From Nelumbo lutea (taxonomy: Eukaryota > Streptophyta > Magnoliopsida > Proteales > Nelumbonaceae): a stretch of DNA of 64,000 nt. Positions 26,273 through 38,046 of this stretch are shown here, piece after piece. Each line of letters starts with the position of its first letter. The stretch's first letter is position 1. A model generated the notes under the pieces. It saw only the letters and a program-made list of their open reading frames with translations, did no database searches and was not told the DNA's origin. The position numbers were made by a program, and so were the translations under genes. The stretch lies in assembly GCA_022828595.1 (NCBI GenBank), contig JAKGHH010000003.1:97797583-97861582 (forward strand), written 5' to 3'.

Positions 26273-26998
26273 AAGAAAGGAGTGCTAGAGTCTTTACAGG
26301 GAAGGAGAGAAGTAAGGAGGCAATTACTGAATGTATAACTACTAGGGCCACTCACTGGGTAAAGTCTCTCTGGATAGCTTTTCATCTTATTCAATAGATG
26401 ATATTATTAGAAATTGGAAGGAAGCATGGGGGACATCATTGAAAAAGACTACAGCTTATAGAGAATGGATGCCACCAGAAAAAAAAAGGCTTCATGGTAG
26501 TATGGGGAATCTGGGGCTGTCTAAGAGGGAAGTGTATTCAGAAATGAAAAAGGACATGTTATTTCTTGTTTACATGACCAATTGGGGCAGGAGACTTGCT
26601 AATGGCTGATATTATGGCTGTAAAGGAAGGGACGATAATGGCAAGGAATATGAACATAAAGAAATTGATTGTAGAAGGTGATTCAAGATTGTTACAGGAT
26701 GGTTGCAGAGCAGAGAAGCAGCATTATGGTCCTACAAATGAGATAAAAAAATTCAGGTAGTAGACTTGAGATGTAGGAAGTGAAAATCAGATTGGTACAA
26801 AGGGATTCTAACAGTATGGCAGATAAGCTAGCAAAAGGAAGAGGTGGGGAGGGATCATATGTTTTGGGTACAATTGTAAATGAAAAGGAAGGGGAGAGGT
26901 AGTGGAAACTACTCTCAAAAGGCTTTTTGTATGTACATGTACATACTATGTTTATATAATAAAATTGAAAGTTATTAATTAAAAAAAGAAAAAGAAAA
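26273..26998 (+). mobile_element. Second 5'-truncated LINE in the RAB intron
   Basis: It is flanked by gaaactggg at 26264-26272 and 26999-27007. The 3' end is ttattaattaaaaaaagaaaaagaaaa. It carries RNase H remnants on the plus strand: a W-PP entry near 26450, ADIMAVKEGTIMARN (about 26600), VEGDSRLL (about 26670), and QRDSNSMADKLAKG (about 26800-26840). Stops and frameshifts are present. Its length (726 bp) is close to that of the nested LINE at 21084-21794 (711 bp). Confidence 0.82.
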
Positions 26999-29677
26999 GA
27001 AACTGGGTCTCAGAGTAATTTCATTTCACTGCTTTCTCAACCTAAAAACAGTGAAACTGCTCCTGGTTGGGTTATGTTTCTTCTCTCATTAGAGGTCCAT
27101 GCATTACGTCTGCAAAATAGAAGGTAAACAGAAGGTTGGTTTGGGAAACGTTAGAAATTAGCTTCTAGAAAGGGGGGGGGGGCATTCTAGGAATCGACAA
27201 CAGCCAATTCCTGAAATATTTTGATGAAACATAAATAAAGAATGATTTTTTGGCTATTTTGGGATGATTCAACTTTTAGCTGTGTTTCATGGATTCTCCA
27301 AAGTGGATGAAATGTCTGTTGGACATAAGTCCTTGTTTCTTTGTCTTTGCTGCGTCAGACTTCTTGACATGTGGTGGATTCTGATTCCTATCTCCATGTC
27401 CCTGGAACACTGGCTTTTATATTGTTTGTTGAAAATGGAATCAACCTCATTGTGGGAATGCTCTTGGTTAAAAGGTGGTGAACTAAGGGTATATTCAGAT
27501 AGGAAGGGCTAAGTGGAAAAGCAGAGGGCTTGTCTTTCTTCTGGTGCTTCTTTCACTTTCTATCCCAATCCAAAGACAACCTAAGAGAATGAGGGGACAT
27601 CAATCAAATGGCAAGAAAAGAGTTTAGATTATGATGTAGACAGGGTGCAGCTGAGGTAGGATGATTTTCTCTTGGGCTTCAAAGCATTACTAAAGCGGTT
27701 ATTTTCTCTTGGTTCAAATTGATGTCCTTTTTTATATTAGTGATTTGATTACCTTTTATGCACACTGATGATAAGGCTAAGCAGTCTGTTATGGAAGCAA
27801 GGAGAAACTTGGTGAGAAAGGAAGAGAATTGCTAGATATAAAGTGTTGGGCTTACAAGCTTGAGAATTCATGTCAATGTTACTTGTGTCAGGAAATTTGG
27901 ATGGAGTGAAATATCATCATTTTTTGTACTTGTTGAATGCATAGTTGTCAAGGTGACATCTAGGTGATAAGGCACTCTTTAAGGGTTGCCTCACCCAAAT
28001 GCCTTCATATTCATATGCAAGACACTGCATAATATTTTTATATTTAAATTTTCTGTTATTGATGATAGTACAATAGATATTATTAGACTAAATTATTCAT
28101 ATTGTGGGTTTATTGTAATAATGTTATTATTCTTATACTAGTTTCTTTTTATTATTTTATTTTCTTATTTGTTTGGGTTCAATTGACAAACAATTCAGTG
28201 ACAGTCTTGAATTCTTTATGACTTTAAAACCTAAATTAACAAGTTAGAAATGATTTGAAGATTTTATCCTATTTGACACACAAGAACAATCAATATGACT
28301 TTTCTTCTTCATTGTCATCTTCTTCTTCCTAGGACCAAAACAAGGGCTCAGCCCTTATGATTTGTATGTTTTCTTTTCTTCCCCATTTGTTTTTCCGTAA
28401 ATATGTTGTTTTTCTATCTTTTGATATGGGGTTCATACTTAATGAGGATTGTGGTAATTACTAGTTAAAGATTACTGCTTATTCTAAAAATCTCATTGCC
28501 TAGGCGGCCTTGAAAACTATGGTTGGATGCAACTACTACTTCATGTCTATTTTATGGGAGAATCACAATTTAGAGTGGCGTTCCAGTTCTGTATCTCTGA
28601 GCTTTGGTGTCCATGAAAAAAGTAAATTCATAGTTAATTACTTGGGTAGCCATTCTGAAATTCTTAGTGTATATATGATAGATATACTTGGTTAGGTACT
28701 AAGTTCTGTCATTATTTATTTACACCCACTTATTTAGGATGAAGTTATATATTATTTATTGCACTTGTTTGCATTAAAGTTCATTAGCCTATCCAGTTAT
28801 GCAGTATTATTCGCTTCACTGCTAGAGCTTTCCAACATTGCAACTGATGTCACTATGTACTGTTTCATCCTAGTTACTCTGATGATGCTTACTAGGGCAG
28901 GGTGAATCATATGCTTTGAAATTGATACAAAATTGTTATTATCACATGTATTATTCTCTTCTTTTGTTTCATCTCTTTCACATTTTTCTGTGGAAGGATT
29001 TCATGGAAACTATCTAGGACACTAGTTGAAGCTTTTCATCCTTTCACCCCCACTGTACTATTGCTTCTTACTTTGTGATGGAACATTGAGTTGTTGCAAC
29101 TTATTAACTCTTCAGACTCATACTTCCAACTCCTGGCATGTTAGTTGTTACACGTTAAATCCTTCAAAACTTATTGGTTCTTATACCCGTCTGCAGGTAG
29201 GCACTTAGATTGTATTCTTCCATTTCAGTTCCTGTTGCTATTATGTATACCATTTTCACCTTGGTTCTGAGAGCATGAAGCCATGCCTTATTTGTGGCAT
29301 GGTTTTAGAACCGTTGTTGATCCGGGTGGTTGAACGTTCAACCTGGGAACCAGTCACCTATCTGGTTCCATTTTTTACCTGCCCAGATATTTCCCAGAGA
29401 CTGTTGAATCAGTAAGTGAACCGCTGACCTGGATGGTTGAACCTCTGAGTCTGAACCGTTCAACCCATGCAGTGGTTCACAGTACAATAATAAAAATTGA
29501 TTTTTTTAAGAACTAAAATGACAATAAAAACATTAAAAAACAAGAGGAGGGTCGACTGGTTAGTGGGGGAAAGAGAGGAATTGAGAGCTGTTGGTGGGTT
29601 TTCTGATTGAATCTTTAAGCATCTTGGCAACTAGGATACATGCATGGTGGGTTTTCTGATTTATTCCTTTTTCACAG

Positions 29678-30116
29678 GTACCGAGCTATTACCAGTGCTT
29701 ACTACCGAGGAGCTGTTGGTGCATTGCTTGTATATGATGTCACCCGACATTCCACTTTTGAGAATGTTGAGAGGTGGTTGAGGGAGTTGAGGGACCACAC
29801 TGATCCCAACATTGTTGTCATGCTCATCGGGAACAAGTCTGACCTACGCCATCTTGTGGCTGTCTCTACTGAGGATGGGAAAGCCTTTGCTGAGAGGGAG
29901 TCGCTCTACTTCATGGAGACCTCTGCTTTGGAGGCGACCAATGTGGACAATGCATTTGCTGAGGTCCTGACCCAGATCTACCATATTGTGAGCAAGAAAG
30001 CAGTGGAGACAGGTGATGAGGGGGCTGCAACAACCATCCCCAGCAAAGGAGAGAGAATAAACGTCGGCAAAGATGATGTCTCTGCATTGAAGAGAGTTGG
30101 TTGCTGCTCGACTTGA
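29678..30116 (+). CDS. RABA1-like: RABA1-type small GTPase, exon 2
   Basis: After ttcacag the exon completes codon 74 (Arg) and runs to TGA at 30114-30116. It carries [12 protein letters not shown] of switch II and the RAB family motifs, the guanine-specificity motif NKSD (126-129), ETSAL (154-158), and a C-terminal pair of cysteines (216-217, ending GCCST) for geranylgeranylation. The hypervariable tail with [12 protein letters not shown] is typical of the RABA1 branch. The joined frame is open with all nucleotide-binding motifs present, so the gene should be functional if the 16,866-bp intron is spliced. The 3' UTR probably extends to about 30480; no canonical poly(A) signal was pinned. Confidence 0.95.
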
Positions 30117-31529
30117 GGCTTGGAAAACTGAATGTTCAATAGATGTTACTGGGTGTTACTGCATCCAATATTTGTGTAAACCATGCTTTTGTGTAACATT
30201 TTCAGGGATATCAACCAGGAGAAGAGAGCAGGAAAGAATCTCCTTTAAAACTTATTATTTGTTATAGTGAACAAGCGGGGGAGGTTGACTAGGAATAGGG
30301 TGTTCATTTAGATCATGGGTGGGAGCTCAAATTTGAATGAAATCTGCTTTGGCTAAATTCTTGTGTAGTAGACCTATTATAAAAGGCTTATTGGTTCATT
30401 TGTTCTACTTTTGATCTGAAACAGGATCACTTGGGCTACAAGGATTTAAATTTAGAATGGCTATTGTCTTTATTGATTAATGATTTGCCTGCTTTACCTT
30501 TATTTTATTTTTGGTAGGCATAGAGTTGAGTCCGGATCTGCTACTAACAATTCGGAGAATCATGCTGATAATCTTCACTTCCATTTGGAAAATTTCATGG
30601 GATTATTACTTCTGGATGAAACGTTTTCTTTTTTTAATATTTATTAGCGCTACAAGGCTGTATGTCTTACATGTAAAGTAGTTCAGACGTAATGTACCTC
30701 ATGGCCAAACGACTGTTGAAAACTTCAGACTATTTATTTTTCCTCTCTACATACTACAGTCCCTTCTCTCCTTTTTGTGCAATCTGCAAGCCAAGTAGTG
30801 TCGGTAAAATGTAACCCTCGAGGACAAATCATTTTCCAGTTTTCCTAGTTTCTAGTTCTATATGTTGAGATCCAATCTTTAAGAGTCCTGTCCGGTTCTG
30901 ATAGTGGTTCCAAACTTCTATCTCTTGTATCTCGGGTTCTTCTGGGCGGTATTCTATGTTTGAGTCTCGGTCTTCTGTTGCAGCAAGAAGGGGCATCATC
31001 TCAAAAAGTTCAGGTAGCTCTGGACTTGGCAGGGCCAGTGGGAGCAGATAAAAGTGATTGTGGGGTTGGAATTTACGGTGGTTATTACTTATTAGTACCT
31101 TGAAGGGATTACCAAAAAAATAAAAAATAAAAAACCTTACTCTTAGAAATCTATTAGATGTTATTTTGCATATCTTCTTCCTAGACAAACCAATCAGGTG
31201 TCTCACAGAATAGCCAAAAAGGCTGTGTTTCATGCAGATACTGGCTGCTGGGTGGATCAATCCTTCTTTTAGGCTTCAGGAGGTGGACTCTAATTTGAAT
31301 GTAGTTTCTGCCTTTCTGGTCAGTGTGTTCTGTGACTGTGATTGCAGAAAGCAGGCAGCTCTAAACACAAAGAAGGGTAATGTTTTATGGGGAATTGGGT
31401 AAAGTTACCCGGTGAACATAATCTCTATACTTTGTAAATTATCAATAGGGGAATGGGGATAGGCCATAGCCCATAGGCAACCAGGCAAGATATTCCAATC
31501 CAAATGCTTTCAAAGATCAGAATTCTCAT
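30117..31529. other. RAB 3' UTR and intergenic spacer
   Basis: The first few hundred bases are likely RAB 3' UTR. A 143-codon open frame on the minus strand (30829-31260) has no domain I recognise and includes low-complexity stretches; I do not call it a gene. Confidence 0.5.
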
Positions 31530-31650
31530 TGGTGCCCCACAAGCGCCCTACAGCCCATCCCAGCGGTGTGTTGAGAACATCTCCTCATGACAAGTACCAG
31601 GGAATGTGTATGTGGGACGCCAATGGAGTACATTCTGTGGGGCGCCAATC
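31530..31650. mobile_element. Small foldback MITE (GGCGCCCCACA ends)
   Basis: The left end attggtgccccacaagcg is inverse to the right end attctgtggggcgccaat. It is 121 bp. Part of the interior (gtgttgagaacatctcc) resembles the interior of the foldback MITE at 33084-33241. No convincing target duplication was read. Confidence 0.6.
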
Positions 31651-32134
31651 TGAACTTCAAACAACAATGCCAATGCCAATGTTGGAAAGGTTCTACCTTC
31701 AGTCAAGAGGTACTGAAACCAACTGGTCCACAACCACGATAGTCATCAATGAATCCTTGCTGTTGGAAGGCTCCGGCCAATTCATCATCCTTGGAAGTGG
31801 GAACCATCATATTGTTATTGTATGGTATGCCGTTTCCTTCGGGACCTTGCTTCTGAGTTCTGATTGCAATTAATAGGATATGGTAGGTGTCTGGTTCAGG
31901 ACAGAGCTGTCCTGCACATGTCTCGAATTAATTATTAATTGATTTCATATGACAGACATCGAGTCGGAACCATCCCATTTATTAATCGAGACAAATTGGG
32001 TTGGGTCTGCCATGTCTAAACCCAATTCTACTTGATATCCATACTTATCTATGATTATATTGATAACGTAGCCTTAATAAAATCATTATTTTTGATAATG
32101 TAGCCTTGATAAAATGAATATATTGATAAAATAA
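31651..32134. other. Intergenic spacer
   Basis: No gene or element was recognised. The stretch 32060-32130 has repeated ttgataa/tagcctt motifs. Confidence 0.5.
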
Positions 32135-32410
32135 GGGCCTGTTTGGCTCGTGGGAACAGGGGTTTAGAATCGGGCTATTCTGGTTCCAACTGTTTGGTTG
32201 AGGGAACCATGGGCATTCCCCCATTTGAGGAAATGGGCACTCCCTCCTCCCTTGCCAATGAAATCCCATTCTAATTGATTCTAATTCTTATTATGATTCC
32301 TGTTTGAATCAAACAGATTTTGGAATAGATCATTCCGATTTTATTTCTGAAAGGCTTTGGTTCCAATTTTAGTTTCAATTTTGATTACGACTGTGAACCA
32401 GACAAAGCCT
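32135..32410. mobile_element. Tourist-like MITE (GGGCCTGTTTGG)
   Basis: The left end gggcctgtttggctcg and the inverse of the right end (aggctttgtctggttc) pair. It is flanked by the 3-bp duplication taa at 32132-32134 and 32411-32413, as expected for PIF/Harbinger. The interior is rich in ggaat/attcc. A relative lies at about 37479-37716. Confidence 0.75.
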
Positions 32411-33083
32411 TAAGTTTTTTTTAATAACAATTATCTTATATACAATCTATAAAATTTATCTTTTGAGCATTCCAACCCAATAATTGATTAAGACAAAACC
32501 ACATAATGATTTGGTCAGGTAAGTTCAGTTTTTGTTAGGTATTCCTGACCCTTTGACAGCCTTAGGATATTGGGGTGTTCAAAATCACTGACAGTGTCGA
32601 CATTGCTTAAACCAGGTCAGATAACTAGGCCACAAATACCCTACCAATTAGACATACAACTTCATATAGAACCTTGCTTATTCTGGTCTTCAATTTATGC
32701 AAAATTTGTCATTCTAGTCTTTTTCATTGGGGATTTATGTGGTTTCTGAAAACAGGAATTCGTAAATAGCCCCTAAATTAAAAGAAGGCAAAACCTATTG
32801 TTCATCTCCGGCACCATGCAGCAAAAAATGTCAATTAGTTAAATGTGAATCAATGAAAAGTAATCAGATTTTAAGATATTGGTTGAGATTTGGATTTAAC
32901 GTGTAGACAATATTAGTGAATACAACATAATTGAACTTTTAAAAGAATAATTCTATAATTTTTATCAACTTGTATCCATCTGATAGAAACTTTTTTTTCT
33001 ACTATTAAGAGTCTGAGTGTCAATGGATTGGGTTTGGGTTAGACCCTGTCTGAATGAAAATCAATTTGAATGGGTTGGATGGA

Positions 33084-33241
33084 GGTCAAATCAGCCCCCC
33101 ACAACATCCTACAACACATCTCCTTGTATTGATAACATCTCCCGATGATGAAATCATCATTTCTGCTATTATCATCGGGAGATGTTCCCAATACACGGCG
33201 GGGATGTGTTATGGGACGTTGTGGGGGGCTGATTTGACTCC
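33084..33241. mobile_element. Mutator-like foldback MITE with a visible empty site
   Basis: A near-perfect palindromic element: gtcaaatcagccccccacaa at 33085 is matched by its exact inverse ending at 33238. It is flanked by 11-bp duplications ggttggatgga (33073-33083) and ggttagatgga (33242-33252). The other copy of the host repeat has a single ggttggatgga and no insert (57332-57342). A TSD of 9-11 bp fits the Mutator superfamily. Confidence 0.85.
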
Positions 33242-33425
33242 GGTTAGATGGACTAATAAGTCATTGAATTAGTTCAGTCTATATTTAATGGTCCAAAGTA
33301 TTGTTGGATTGGACCTGGTCCATCTGTGAAGGATTTATATTGGATTGGATTAGATTAAATCAATTCCCTGTTCATTGACATAAGATAAGAATATGGGTGT
33401 CAATAGACCAGGTTTTGGTTGGACC

Positions 33426-33674
33426 CATGGTTCAAAGTATCGATACAATATGCTTGATACAGGGTGTATCGCATTATATCTTTGGAAAAAGATACGGTCT
33501 AAAACGCTTGTTTCTATGTGTTTTGGACCCCTGATTTTTTTAATAATAAAAAGCATACTAAAAGCTTCCCAAAAAACCAAAATGTAAAAAAAGCTTAAAA
33601 AAAAAGTTTCGGCCGTTTCTAAGTACCGATATGATATGACCAAAACTCATATCGTATCGATACTTTGAACCTTA
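33426..33674. mobile_element. hAT-like MITE, CAAGGTTCAAA family, with empty site
   Basis: The ends catggttcaaagtatcgata and the inverse of tatcgatactttgaacctta pair. It is flanked by gttggacc (33418-33425) and gttagacc (33675-33682). The second copy of the host repeat reads gattggacctaatct once, without an insert (about 57499-57513). Confidence 0.85.
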
Positions 33675-34185
33675 GTTAGACCCAATCTATATTAAACCAA
33701 TTTGAATGGTTTAATGGTCCAGACAATGAATTGGACTGGTCCAGACAATGGATTTGATTTGGTCCATCTGCACCCGTCCATTGACAATCGTATGTATCAC
33801 ACAAGTTTATATTAGATGAACAATCACTGAAACCTAAAAATTGATTGATGGGAAGAACCATAAAAATTTGTCTATTTAAGTCAGAGACTTCTACTAGAAG
33901 AAGCTCTTGTTACATGTTTTTTTCTAGAGAAAAATGATACGTAACAAATATAGGGCTCACGCATGACACATGCATCAATGCGTTGGAAAAAGAATGCTAT
34001 ATTTTTCTTTGTGAAAGAAAACGAAATGTAACAAAGATACGATTCACACATGCATCAATATTTGAAAGTCATAGAAAACAAAAGAAAAATCGAAAGAAAT
34101 TTATTTATTTTTATAATAGACAAATATATCTTAAGTTTTTTAAATAGACTTAAATATATATTATGGGATAACTCTATTAGACTTA

Positions 34186-34754
34186 GGACATGTTTGGAAG
34201 TGCTTAAAAATAAGTGCTTATTTGGTTTGGGACCACACCATTAAACACTTAATTGTGTTTAGGAAATAAGTCTGAAATAAGTGCTTATTTTAAAAATAAC
34301 AGCTTATTTTTTAAGCCAAAATTTCCAGTTTTTTTAAGTGTTTATAGCCTTATACAATAAGTACTTATTCAATTATTTACTTCCAAAATTATCCCTAGAT
34401 TAATTTTAAAATACCACTTATAAAATTATCCCTAGTTGAATTCTATAAAAGTAATTTCATAAAAATGTTTTCATAAAAATACTTTTATAAAAGTATTTTT
34501 ATAGAAGTGCTTTTATTAAAGTGCTTTTATAAAGGTACTTTTGTAAAAAAGCTTTCGTAAAAGTACTTTTATGAAAGCATTCTTAAAAGTGTTTTCATAA
34601 AAGTGTTTTCACAAAAGTACTGTCATAAAAGTGTTTTTATAAAAGTACTTTCATAAGGATAAGTGCTTATTCTAAAAAATAAACACTTCAAAAATTTGGG
34701 TGCCAAATGAAAATAATCACTTGTTTTTAACATAAAACACTCCCAAACATGGTC
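34186..34754. mobile_element. Tourist-like MITE with AAGTACTTTT palindromes, copy 1
   Basis: The left end ggacatgtttggaagtgctt is inverse to the right end cactcccaaacatggtc. The flanking triplets are tta and ttg. The core (about 34430-34650) is a run of imperfect units of the type aaaagtacttttat, each self-complementary. It shares ends and core with 35154-35801. Confidence 0.7.
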
Positions 34755-34814
34755 TTGAACAACCTATTGGAATCGATTCAGTTTTGAACCAAATTAGGAT
34801 TAGCTCATTTGGCA

Positions 34815-35023
34815 CAAGGTTCAAAATATCGATACATATCGGGTCGTATTGGTCAATACATATCGTCGTATCAAAGGCTTCCTGATCTGCCCCTCCAAGG
34901 GGTGTTTTGGGGTTTCAACCAGTTTAGAGGATGGACAAACCTTAAACTGGCCCCTCGGAACTGGATTTGAAAAAAAAAAAAGCTACTGGTACTGCCTGAT
35001 ACACCTTTACCGATGTAACCTTG
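34815..35023. mobile_element. hAT-like MITE, CAAGGTTCAAA family
   Basis: It starts caaggttcaaaatatcgata and ends gatgtaaccttg. It is flanked by an exact 8-bp duplication atttggca (34807-34814 and 35024-35031). Confidence 0.82.
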
Positions 35024-35153
35024 ATTTGGCATAGTTTATCATCATTCAGCCATCCAATGCAATAACTTTGGAGTCATGTAAAGGGGTGTATACTTGCCCT
35101 CATGTTCTTGTTCTTTTTTAAAGGTCACTAGAGATGACTGAACCCAGACTCAA

Positions 35154-35801
35154 GCCATGTCTATGAGTGTTTATATTAAAAATAAGTGCTTAAAAACAAA
35201 TGCTTATTCGAATAAGCACTTATTTGCATTTGGCATCCAGTTTTTTTAAGTGCTTATTTTAAAAAATAAGCACTTATTTCGTATTGGTCATTTGGTAATC
35301 TTTTTCTCCAATAAGCACTTACATAACTATTTGTGACTATTTTATCTTTCATTTTCTTTCAAATTTTACAAAAGTACTTTTATGAAAGTATTTTTATTAA
35401 GTTACTTTTATAAAAGTACTTTTATGAAAGTACGTTAATAAAAGAACTTTTACAGAAGTATTTTTATAAAAACACTTTTAAAAAAGTACTTTTATGAATG
35501 CACTTTTACAAAAATACTTTTATAAAATTCAACTATGAACAATTTTGGAAGAAAAAATGAATAAGTGCTTATTGTATAAGCACTTAAAAAAGTTGGAAAT
35601 TTGGGCTGAAAAAATAAGTCCTTATTTTTAAAATAAGCACTTATTTCAAGCCTATTTCCCAAACACCAATAAGTGCTTAATGGTGTGGTCTGGGCCCAGA
35701 TAAATTCTTATTTTGAGCTTATTTCCAAACACCGATAAGTGCTCAATGGTGTGGTTTGGGCCCAAATAAACACTTATTTTTAAGCACTCCCAAACATGGC
35801 C
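35154..35801. mobile_element. Tourist-like MITE with AAGTACTTTT palindromes, copy 2
   Basis: The left end gccatgtctatgagtgttta and right end agcactcccaaacatggcc pair. The flanking triplets are caa and taa. The core at about 35365-35525 has the same palindromic aaaagtacttttat units as the copy at 34186-34754. The right part (about 35640-35800) carries a near-duplicate of its own end (aagtgctnaatggtgtggt, twice). Confidence 0.7.
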
Positions 35802-37478
35802 TAAGTTGAGGATTGTATTCTGATCCATAATTTTTGTTTGAAACTCATTATTTGATTTTTTTGCCATATAAATTAGTTATTTAATTTAAAAGACCAAAAC
35901 TGGTTTATTTCTAAACAATAACCACTTTATGGATCCTACATCATTTGAATGATTTTTTTAATATTTTTTTATTGGAAATAATTACCGGTGGAGATAATTG
36001 AAGCTTATTATTATTATTTTTTTCTTTTAAGTGGGTAGAGAATGCTTCTATATGAGAGTGGAAAATAACCACTCTTTTGATTCTCTCTTGAAAGAATACG
36101 ATGCTATTTGTCTAGAAGAGAAGGCTTGCAGTATTGAGCCTTTGTGAATTAATAAAATTTACCCTTATTATTGAAGTTTGACTTCCAACGTTCAATCTTG
36201 TTAAGTTTTTTAATTTTTTTTAGTTACCAAAAAGAAATTCTTATCAAGTTTCCTAATTAAATAGATTAACTAATTGAAATTAGTTAATGTTAATTAAATT
36301 AATTTATCTAATTAAGCTTAATCAAGTGCTTACTTTAAGTAATTATAAGCTAGTTTATTAATTGTTTACTAATTTTTATTCTTTTTATCACTTTATGTTT
36401 TACAATTATTTAATCATTTCAGTATTTTAGTAATTATTTAATCAAATTATAATTACTTAAAGTATAAATATTGTTGAAAATTTCCCTTGCCCTCTCCTCA
36501 GTCCTACCTAGAAAATATAAATACCATCATCCACCTCAGACTCTTTACCCCTCTATGCTTCCTTTGCAAAAGAACACATGCAATGTTCAAAGTATAGGAC
36601 ACGCAAGGTGCTCAGCAACTTTGTCACTATGTATTGGTTCTATATTTGGCAGCATATCTATACAAACTTTGGATATCCATCAGCATATCCAAAGCATAAT
36701 CCATACAAACTTTGGATACGGACAAAAATTTAAGATACGCATAAATATGGTAAAAAATTCAAATAAATCTTAAAAAATATATTACTAACTATATTTACAT
36801 ATTTTGTATGATTGTGAATAAGTCATTTAAATGTAAAAAACCATAATTTAATGGTTTATATAAAGTATGACATATTGAGATAATTAGTAATAGTTAAAAA
36901 ATCTAAAATGTAAAAAAATAAAATAAAATAAAATAAAATGTGAATGTCAATTTTCAAAAACCAATATAATTAATTTTAATATTTATTCGTATATAAATTT
37001 TAATAACTAATTCTAGCATTTATTAATAAAAACTTGTCACTCATTAAGAAAAATGAAAATTTACTTAAAATTAAAAATACATATAATCACAGCAAACAAA
37101 TATGTGTGACTAATTGGTGAACTTGTGTTTGTTAAAATCAAGTGACTAAGGTTCAAATCTTGCTATAGATAAAATTTGAAGTTTAAAATGAAATTAATGA
37201 TAATTAGGCGCTAAAATTCAAATTTAAATTTAAATCTGCCTTGGAGTAATGTGCTAATTAATGAAAGAGAAATTAGACTTAAATAAACGATATTAATGAG
37301 AGATTTGGTATTAAATATGAATTAATGATACAGATCCAAACTGTTTCAGGCCCATATCGGGATGTTTTGGACACGTATGCATGTGCGAGAACCATTGACT
37401 TTATGGTACCTTATGTGCATTTATGAGAACCATTGACTTTATGGTTGATATCCTCGGGAATCAGAATAGGAATGGTCC
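35802..37478. other. AT-rich intergenic spacer
   Basis: No gene is seen. An (aaaat)n run is at about 36915-36940. 36580-36780 has repeated ggatatcc/atccatacaaactttgg pieces without clear ends. A tandem duplication (gagaaccattgactttatgg, starting at about 37388 and 37424) lies just before the MITE at 37479. Confidence 0.55.
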
Positions 37479-37716
37479 ATTAGGAATGATCCATTCCCAT
37501 AGTCTATTTGGTTTAGACAGGAATGCCAATGGGAATTGAAATCAGAAGGAATGTGACCTCATTCCCAAGGGAAGGACAGGGAATGGCCATTCCCTCAAAT
37601 GAGGAAATGCTAAGAATGGGAATGGGATTCTGATTCCATCCAACCTAACAGTTGGAATCAGAATAACCTATTCTGATTCTGATTCCAGACCTCATTCCCA
37701 CGAACCAAACGGAGCC
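37479..37716. mobile_element. Tourist-like MITE related to 32135-32410
   Basis: The right end ccacgaaccaaacggagcct is inverse to the decayed left end agtctatttggtttag. The interior is rich in gggaatggg/attccc as in the other copy. The target duplication is uncertain. It lies about 240 bp upstream of the P450 TATA box. Confidence 0.6.
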
Positions 37717-37959
37717 TTAGACTCCATGGGGGAGGGGGGTGGGGAAGGTGATACGAATGGAGAGGATGGACATCTTTGGGAAGTGTCATTTCTCTATAAT
37801 ACAAGTAGTCATTTATTTTAATAATATATTTGCTTTTAAAACAGCAGCAAGGGAATCATTCATTTTTCATCACTTCACATGCAACCAATGGCACGTTGTT
37901 AACACTTAATTGATTAATAATCCATTGAGAGTTGAGTAGAAAGAGAGCTACTATTGTAC

Positions 37960-37967
37960 TATATATA
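37960..37967 (+). promoter_or_regulatory. Probable TATA box of the P450 gene
   Basis: tatatata lies 80 bp upstream of the ATG at 38047 in a region otherwise free of repeats. Its position fits a short 5' UTR of about 50 bp. Confidence 0.55.
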
Positions 37968-38046
37968 CATTAAGCCTAAGCTCTAGAACCTTTTAAACCC
38001 AAATACCATCTCCTTTCTCTCTGTGTGACTGTTGTTGGGAAGAAAG

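Larger units (their letters stand above)
32905..35140. repeat. Dispersed repeat, copy 1 (interrupted)
   Basis: It pairs with 57168-58073 in the same orientation. Shared blocks include acaatattagtgaat, catctgatagaaacttttt, aatcaatttgaa-gggttggatgga, cttgttacatgttt, gattcacacatgcatca and aggggtgtatacttg. Copy 1 is interrupted by MITEs at 33084-33241 and 33426-33674 and by about 1 kb at 34085-35075 that holds two more. The nature of the repeat is unknown: no ORF, no clear terminal repeats. Confidence 0.8.

Noticed and set aside
30829..31260. 143-codon minus-strand open frame downstream of the RAB gene
   Set aside because: No domain, low-complexity segments, no supporting context; probably chance or 3' flank.
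31529..31873. 114-codon plus-strand open frame
   Set aside because: Its first part lies in a foldback MITE and nothing in the rest is recognisable.
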